Shown one piece after another: positions 43,945-64,000 of a stretch of DNA of 64,000 bases. Source of the DNA: Luidia sarsii (Eukaryota; Echinodermata; Asteroidea; Paxillosida; Luidiidae). Positions within the stretch are counted from its first letter, which is position 1. The number at the start of each line of letters is the position of its first letter. The position numbers were made by a program, and so were the translations under genes. The stretch covers positions 15,952,159-16,016,158 of the forward strand of contig OX465105.1 in the NCBI GenBank assembly GCA_949987565.1. Direction: 5' to 3'. The notes below the pieces were generated by a model that was not told the DNA's origin, made no database searches, and saw nothing but the letters and a program-made list of their open reading frames with translations.

Positions 43945-44115
43945 CTCACAGATATAGAGGGAGTGGCGTTAAGATCCTAACCTCTCTCAAAGGCAATCTT
44001 TCTGGAAGGCAGAGGGCTTCTCTGACTTCCAGGAAGACGGGACGGCTTTGAGGAAGGTCCCGCTGGGATCGGAAGAGCGCGCCCTCTACGCTTCTGAGAC
44101 AGACATTTTGAAACT
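43945..44115. repeat. Family H decayed foldback
   Basis: TAACTGACTTTAATGACCAA AATGCGAATCTC on the left; GAGGAAGGTCCCGCTGGGAT CGGAAGAGCGCGCCCTC on the right. The core is recognisable but GC-shifted. Confidence 0.6.
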
Positions 44116-46090
44116 CCGTGAACCGGCGACGTGACCTCCACGGGAGCAAACCGCATCGGCCGATTCACAGGAGGGCAGCCATCGCGTTAAAAACAAGAAG
44201 AAGTGGAAACCGTCACATTTTACAAAGTGGCTCACATGAAAGGAGCAAAGGGGACTATAGTTAATGATATACGCTGTCTTTCATATCGTGGATGGGGCAC
44301 GGGTTAGTAGGGGGAGGGTGGATTAAGAGCAGGAGGCTTAGTGGTTTGGCCTTTTAAGGAAAGCAGGGTTAGAAATCAGATATCCTGATGCAAGAAAAGA
44401 TACTTCTTCGCACCAACCCCCCGAAACAACTTCACAGCCGTTTGATGATGTAAGCCAAACCTCGACCAAAATACTGGCCCTGGACATTATGGCAGGCAGT
44501 GGATTGCTATCCAGATGAACAGTAAACAGAAACGATTTAAACATCATTGGATAACAACATGGAGAAGACTTGCTCTCCAGCATATCGAAAATGGTCTACC
44601 AAGCTGCCTGGAAAATCCACTCACAGCAAGACCAATTAGAAGGATGCTAAATTGTGTGTGTGTGTGGGGGGGGGGAGGGGGGTTGGAAGTCATTCCCCTG
44701 GGTGTGTGTTGCAGCATGTTAAGTCCTGATGGGCCCCCTTGCCCAGCCTGAACCACCGGTCAGTTTTGGAATGGACTGGAATGGAAAACACAAAATGCAT
44801 CTCCGGGAAGCAAGCATTTAGGCATTGGTAGAGATGGGTCTCTCAGCTGAAAGCTACGTGTAACAGCAGTGGAGCCCCTTCACCCATATCGGATCACCCC
44901 CCTAACTGGACAAGTGGGAGGGACCACGACAGAGCACGAACTCTGACCTCAAACTTCTGACCCAAATCCTGAGCCCTCCGAGGAGGGCTGACCGCCCCGT
45001 CCACCCACAATCTATGGCTATGGCTTTCAGTTACACAGGAGTCTATGGAAGCCGCTAGCCGTAACAGCTTCATCCAGTGCACATCGGCCAGTGTGGAATT
45101 CCTAGACGTAGATCGTAAGAGCACAGATCTAATCATGCTCTAATCAAGGCTGATGTGAACCGACCATAGGTCATTTCATTTGCGTATCTGACCTGCATAC
45201 CAATGGCGGACTTATCATTCAATGCTCTCCAAACTTTAAACAAACTCAGACTTCGTTTCTTCATAAATAGTCGATTAAAAGAGGAAAATGGCGAACTGAT
45301 CGTCTGCATGAACCACCCCAAAATCCTGCAAATATATATAGATATATTCTTTGTCAAGAACACATTTCTCACCCTGACCTCAGCTATTGAATGGGATCAT
45401 TTCATTTCAGTGGTTTAAAATGTCAGACTTATGCTAAAATAAAAATAGAAATTAAAAAGCTATTTTTTGTATTTTTTTTTTTTTTTATCGTTACGATTAA
45501 AAAAACAAAACACACACACACTTCAAAAACACTGCTCTTGTTAGATTATAACGGACCGGAAACATACATAGAAGGATGCAATTCAAAGTAGAGAAAAAAT
45601 ATTGCTGTGCAGTTCTGCCTTCATGAAACCATTTTTTGGACAAACAGAAATTACAGGAAAGGAATACGAGACGAAAGGAAGCATCAAGAAGGTCCACGGT
45701 GGCTCATGATGAAGTGGAGGCTCTTTGCCGAAGGGTCACTGCATGCCAAAGACTGTTATGAGGAGGTGGGGGAAGGGATTTACAGCATCAACGACAAATA
45801 GCAGCTCTTAGTGAGTCCATGTGCTTGTGAGCGTTCTGTAAATCACACTGTGCTTCAGCTCCTCGGAGGTACGTTTGTCATGCTATTAGTTTTTTGGGGG
45901 GGAGGGGAGAGGAGAGGGATTCACAGTGATGAGGCAGAAGCAGTTCCCGATAAGAATCCCTTGCTTTGGGTCCGGCTGGCCTTTCTCTCAATAAAAAAAG
46001 TTTCCCCGTGGACCACTTGCAGAAGCAGATGTTTCAAACGGAGAAAGAAAAAGACGAACAAAAAAAGAGACGGAGGAGGAAAGACGGAGT

Positions 46091-58617
<12,527 letters not shown>

Positions 58618-61140
58618 CTGCATTTTGGAAAGAAGGATCGAGGGAAGGGTACAAAAAGGGGCAAAGAGAGAGAGAGAGAACACACAGTTATCATACATTC
58701 TAAGGGCACACAGACCTCTTATAGCAAATCTCGACCCCGCCCTTACTCCGACCGACCAATCCCCAAACCCCTTCCCCTACAACAGAGGCAAATTACGACT
58801 GAACAATCCTCGATTCTCTTCCGTTCTGGGAAAGCCTGGAAAGACTAATGGTTGGTGGGTTAAATCTTCTCCTTGCACCATTCCTGGGACCACAGCCACC
58901 GCCGGGTCACCAATTGACTGCGGTGCTGACTCCAGCTTGGTCTTTTTTCGACCGACTACTTTTGGGAGGCGAGGGGAAAGGAGAAGAGTGAATTTCAGGG
59001 AATCAGATTTTCCTCTCTCCCTCCCCCCTCCCATCACTATGGAAACGGTGAAAGAGCACTTTTGACTCTGAAATAGTTGCAGCATTGCTATTGTGAGATT
59101 TACCACTCCACATATCCCCCCCCCAACATTTTACTTCTTTTCTTAAAGGTATGGGTCACTGTAACCTTTTCCCTGAGCTAATACCAGCCCTAAGGTAATC
59201 AGCGATTTGCAGATAACAAAAATACTCCCTCCCCCCAAAAAAGGAATAAGTTAAACATGAAAGAGGCACAGTAATTTCCTCTGAACCCACAGGCTAAGAA
59301 TACAAATACAGGACGGCAACGGTTTAAAGGGAAAAAAACCGTGAAAAGTAACCTTGGCACTGAGATTGTGAAGGAAAAAAAGGCTGACTAGCCAGCCCTC
59401 CTGTCCTACAAAGACGTTGCTATTTTGGCTTTTCTCCCCGTTTCAGTTTGCCCCCTTTCCTCTGCACCCCCATCCCCCTTTGCGTGCCTTTCCAGTCTTT
59501 TAATCCCCGGCCCAATCTGCTAATTGGATTATGTGCCCCCCCACTAGTCCTCCTCCCCTCTGCCCTCCCTTACTCCTACCCCCCCCCCCCCCCCACCATC
59601 CCTATGCCAATAGGATACGATTTTCATGCTTTGCGGCGTATTCGAAAAGTGATTCACTTAAATCGGTGCGGTGAATGACGTGGAGTGGAGGGGGAAGGGG
59701 GTGTAGTTTCAAGAGTGCGGGTGGGGGGGGGGGTGTTGGGAAGGTCAGAGGTCAAGTCCATGTGCTAGAGTCTTTTTCCATTCTGACACCTGTAGCTACA
59801 AAGCATCCGCTGATCAATTGATTTGTTTCCTTTTATTTTTCCCAAGGGAGGCAGGGGAGTTGAAATGAGGTGGTGATAAGCCCAAATGAATTGAACCCCC
59901 CTCCCCCCCAGGGGACAATAAAAGAAAGGAAAAAAAAAAAAAAGTGCCAGTACATACCGGTGCCAAGGCACTGTTTGAGTATGCACACTGAACGTAAACC
60001 CATATACAGGAGGAAATTACTGTGCACTTGAATGCTGAATGTAAATCGCTTTGCCACAAGTTGTATGGAAACTTTCATTCCCCCCTTCTCAATGCTTCAA
60101 CTCTCGAGAGTAGACTAGCAGAGCCTAAAATTAGGGACGCAATAAACTCTTTCCGGGCCTAAGAAATAAAAAAATTAAAAAGAGGAGAAATTTCAGGCCA
60201 ATTGTCATTTCTTGTTAGTTTGTTTTAAAATGCAACCGGTTTTGGGGGGTTTAGCAAAAAAAGATTCTAATTGTTTGGGCTAAACTTGAAAGATTTGGTT
60301 CTAAAATCCACCAGAAATGGAAGTGAATTTGTGTTGGTAAAACCTTTGCCACGTCCTTCATTTTTTTGGACTAGTTTGTTAAATTTTTTTGGGTTAAATC
60401 ACAAGAAAACTCTTGACTGGACCAGGACTTGACCCCGAGACCTGTGGTTTTGCGTACCAGCGCTCTTGCCGTCTGAACTCAGGTGCCAAGTGCGCCGGTA
60501 CACAAATCCTGCGTGCAATGTGGGCTTAACTTTTTGTTTTAAATACCTGTGTTTTGGTTGGCTGCGGCAATGGACTTAGAACCAAGCGAAACATAGGGCA
60601 ACTTTGATTCTGGATTTAACCCCCCAAAATTTAAGGCCTTTCTAAGTGATTTGCTGGGGTTGACAAATGCCCTTATAACTGCCAAGGACAAGGAGTTCCA
60701 TGGCAACCCAATATCCGGCCCGGGTGTCATCGTCAAATTAATTTCCTGTACTCTCCCCCAAAAAGTACAACATATTTTCCACTAGTAAGAAGTGGATCTA
60801 CTCTAGAAGTTGTTTTCAGTTTGTCCTGGGCATTTGGGTTAAAAAAAGGGGGAGTATTTGTCAACCCGTTGATGGCAGGAGACAATGGAGACAAGACAGG
60901 ATGAACAGAAGAAAGAAAAAACTATATCAACACAGCAGATGATTAGAGTAAGACAAAGACTTGGGCGTGATTAGAGTGAATGGACACACTACACAGCTGG
61001 CGCATGTCTGTCCAACGCCATGAGGAAGACTGACTCTACAGCACGCTCACCCTCTTAGAAGGGACCTATGTACATCTACACAAACACAGGCTTGGAGTGC
61101 ACTACTGCATCAATAGTGACTAAGTCAATAGGAAAGTGAC
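58618..61140. other. Upstream AUTS2-family intron, no exon recognised
   Basis: Mixed sequence with poly-C and poly-G runs (59110, 59580, 59725, 59898), one reverse SINE (60395) and short unremarkable frames. I looked on the minus strand for further proline-, histidine- or serine-rich AUTS2-type exons and could not support any. Confidence 0.45.
60395..60495 (-). repeat. tRNA-derived SINE, copy 9 (reverse)
   Basis: TTGACTGGACCAGGACTTGA, CCCCGAGACCTGTGGTTTTG CGTACCAGCGCTCTTGCCGT CTGAACTCAGG. The tRNA-like part is well preserved; the lead is missing. Confidence 0.75.
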
Positions 61141-61141
61141 C

Positions 61142-61170
61142 AAGAGAGAGAGAGAGCAAGAGAGAGAGAG

Positions 61171-61209
<39 letters not shown>

Positions 61210-61297
61210 AAGAGAGAGAGAGAGAGAGCAAGAGAGAGAGTGAGAGAGAGAGAGAGGGGGAGAGAGAGAGAGAGAGAGAGAGAGAGCAAGAGAGAGT

Positions 61298-61379
<82 letters not shown>

Positions 61380-61464
61380 GAGAGAGGGAGAGAGAGAGAA
61401 AGAGAGGGAGAGAGAGAGAAAGAGAGAGAAAGAGAGCAAGAGAGAGAGAGTGAGAGAGAGAGCA

Positions 61465-61527
<63 letters not shown>

Positions 61528-61553
61528 GAAAGCGAGAGAAAGAGAGAAAGAGA

Positions 61554-61588
<35 letters not shown>

Positions 61589-61800
61589 CAAGAGAGAAAG
61601 CGAGAGAGATGGAGAGAGAGAGCAAGAGAGCAAGAGAGAAAGAGAGAAAGAGAGAGAGAGAAGGAGAGAGAGAATGAGATGAGAAAGAGAGAGAGAAAGA
61701 TAGAAGGGGAGAGAGAGAGCAGGAGAGAGAAAGAGAGAGAGAGAGGGGAAGGGGAGGAAATAGAGAGAGGGAGTAAAGGAGAGAGAGGGGAAAAAAAGAA
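61142..61800. repeat. Long (GA)n tract
   Basis: About 650 bases of almost pure GA with scattered C, A-run and G-run interruptions. All frames on both strands are open (Ser/Leu or Arg/Glu), which is a composition effect. Confidence 0.95.
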
Positions 61801-62067
61801 AGAAAAAAAAGTGACAAATTGTCCTTGGAAAGTGAGTGAGACATCTTTTAAACCCACCCATTTCTATATTAGGAAAAACAAATAACAACCCCCCCCCCAC
61901 CATCACTTGCCCGTGTCTGTCAATATCTGTTTACTTTCCTCTCAATTCCATTCGCTCCTTACTCATCATAAAAGCCTGTGGGGGATTGGGAGTCTTTGGT
62001 CAGCATGTATTTAAAAGGTCACCAAAAATGATGATCTGTCGCCATGGTGCGGGTCAACTTTTCCCAC

Positions 62068-62267
62068 NNNNNNNNNNNNNNNNNNNNNNNNNNNNNNNNN
62101 NNNNNNNNNNNNNNNNNNNNNNNNNNNNNNNNNNNNNNNNNNNNNNNNNNNNNNNNNNNNNNNNNNNNNNNNNNNNNNNNNNNNNNNNNNNNNNNNNNNN
62201 NNNNNNNNNNNNNNNNNNNNNNNNNNNNNNNNNNNNNNNNNNNNNNNNNNNNNNNNNNNNNNNNNNN
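62068..62267. other. Assembly gap of exactly 200 N
   Basis: The round number suggests a placeholder of unknown true length. It stops at a hexanucleotide repeat, the probable cause of the break. Confidence 0.97.
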
Positions 62268-62635
62268 CCTCTGCCTCTGCCTCTGCCTCTGCCTCTGCCT
62301 CTGCCTCTGCCTCTGCCTCTGCCTCTGCCTCTGCCTCTGCCTCTGCCTCTGCCTCTGCCTCTGCCTCTGCCTCTGCCTCTTCCTCTTCCTCTTCCTCTTC
62401 CTCTTCCTCTGCCTCTTCCTCTTCCTCTTCCTCTTCCTCTTCCTCTTCCTCTGCCTCTGCCTCTGCCTCTGCCTCTGCCTCTGCCTCTGCCTCTGCCTCT
62501 GCCTCTGCCTCTGCCTCTGCCTCTGCCTCTGCCTCTGTCTCTGTCTCTGTCTCTGTCTCTGTCTCTGTCTCTCCCTCTCCCTCTGTCTCTGCCTCTCCCT
62601 CTGCCCCTCCCTCTGTCTCTCCCTCTCCCCTGCCC
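62268..62635. repeat. (CCTCTG)n hexanucleotide array with CCTCTT and CTCTGT variants
   Basis: Blocks CCTCTG, then CCTCTT, then CCTCTG again, then CTCTGT. The true length is unknown because the left side is the gap. Confidence 0.93.
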
Positions 62636-62639
62636 ATCG

Positions 62640-63056
62640 CACAGAGATGAAAGAAATCAGGGTTGCCCCCTCCTTTAAAAAATCCACTCTGCCTTTGAGA
62701 AAGAAATTTTATGATTCTTATTTTTCGATTTTTTCTCCTTTTTTTGCCAAGGCTGACTGGGTATTCAAGAAGTGGATGACACAGACAGCATTCTACGGTG
62801 TTTGTTTTTGTCCAGGTCTGTTCCTCATGAGGAGCAATCACGGCTGAGAGGGTCGGCCAGGGAGACTTCTGACCGATGTGAAGGATAGCCCCAGTGGAGG
62901 AGCATTGTAAATGTAACAAGATTTTCAGCGAGCCCCATGTTTATGCGGGCTTCTAATGAGGACCCCACACGGCGCACTTATGAGGGGCGAAATAATTTGG
63001 GCAGTATTCCTGAAATCCCATGCCCCACCATGACCTCAGAGGGAGAGTGGAAAACC
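62640..63056. other. Unique sequence right of the gap, no gene recognised
   Basis: Roughly 400 bases of mixed composition. A minus-strand frame runs through the repeat and gap and continues to 62919, but I see no conserved motif in it. Confidence 0.4.

Positions 63057-64000
<944 letters not shown>

Larger units (their letters stand above)
41625..46090. other. Region 3' of the AUTS2-family gene
   Basis: No exon recognised. The part nearest 46090 probably includes the 3' UTR of the AUTS2-family gene. It also holds a SINE (42340), a family H copy (43945), poly-C and (TG)n/G-run tracts (44655-44680), and AT-rich filler. Confidence 0.45.

Noticed and set aside
60539..60736. Minus-strand frame as an upstream AUTS2-family exon
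   Set aside because: No fitting acceptor/donor pair in phase and no AUTS2-like residues.
61076..61906. Ser/Leu-rich frames of 239-276 codons and Arg/Glu-rich frames opposite
   Set aside because: Direct translation of a (GA)n tract in every frame; no other coding sign.
62011..62919. Frames running through the N gap
   Set aside because: They depend on unknown bases and a hexanucleotide repeat.

Overview
The window looks like nuclear DNA of an invertebrate animal, probably marine. It has spliced genes with GT-AG introns of about 0.3 to 4 kb, tRNA-derived SINEs, many foldback elements, minisatellites, long (GA)n tracts and one 200-N assembly gap. I cannot name the phylum. An invertebrate deuterostome would fit, but the gene families present also occur in other animals.

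I can support four protein-coding genes, all on the minus strand. (1) 1287-5757: L-serine dehydratase/L-threonine deaminase (SDS), 7 exons, 321 codons plus stop, with every splice phase closing. (2) 9276-14732: five exons of a gene resembling the calcium-responsive transcription factor (CARF/ALS2CR8) family; its 3' exon was not found. (3) 18359-25767: TMEM134, a small protein with two membrane segments, six exons; only the first exon is uncertain. (4) 46091-58617: the 3' part of an AUTS2/FBRSL1-family gene, seven exons and 730 residues, including the conserved KPGKWC segment and one GC-AG intron. Its 5' exons are not recognisable in the window and probably lie beyond the right edge or the gap. 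The four genes have unrelated jobs (amino-acid catabolism, transcription, endomembrane, chromatin/Polycomb-linked regulation), and I see no functional cluster.

The space between genes is mostly repeats. About 25.8-46 kb has no recognised gene. It holds a duplicated 1-kb segment, minisatellites with 84-bp and 48-bp units, a 2.6-kb minisatellite with 28-31-bp units, a LINE remnant, several hairpin elements and an orphan GC3-rich coding fragment near 37.7 kb. The right end (59-64 kb) is simple-sequence rich.

The observation most worth following is a set of short foldback elements in two related families. They carry a conserved stem-loop followed by GAAACGTC, resembling part of a hammerhead ribozyme core. 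Four copies are flanked by 12-13-bp direct repeats, longer than usual for cut-and-paste DNA transposons. One copy interrupts another, and a 1-kb minisatellite at 54-55 kb appears to be an expansion of the same core. This could be a non-autonomous family mobilised by target-primed reverse transcription (for example Penelope-like). That is inference, and a ribozyme activity is unproven.
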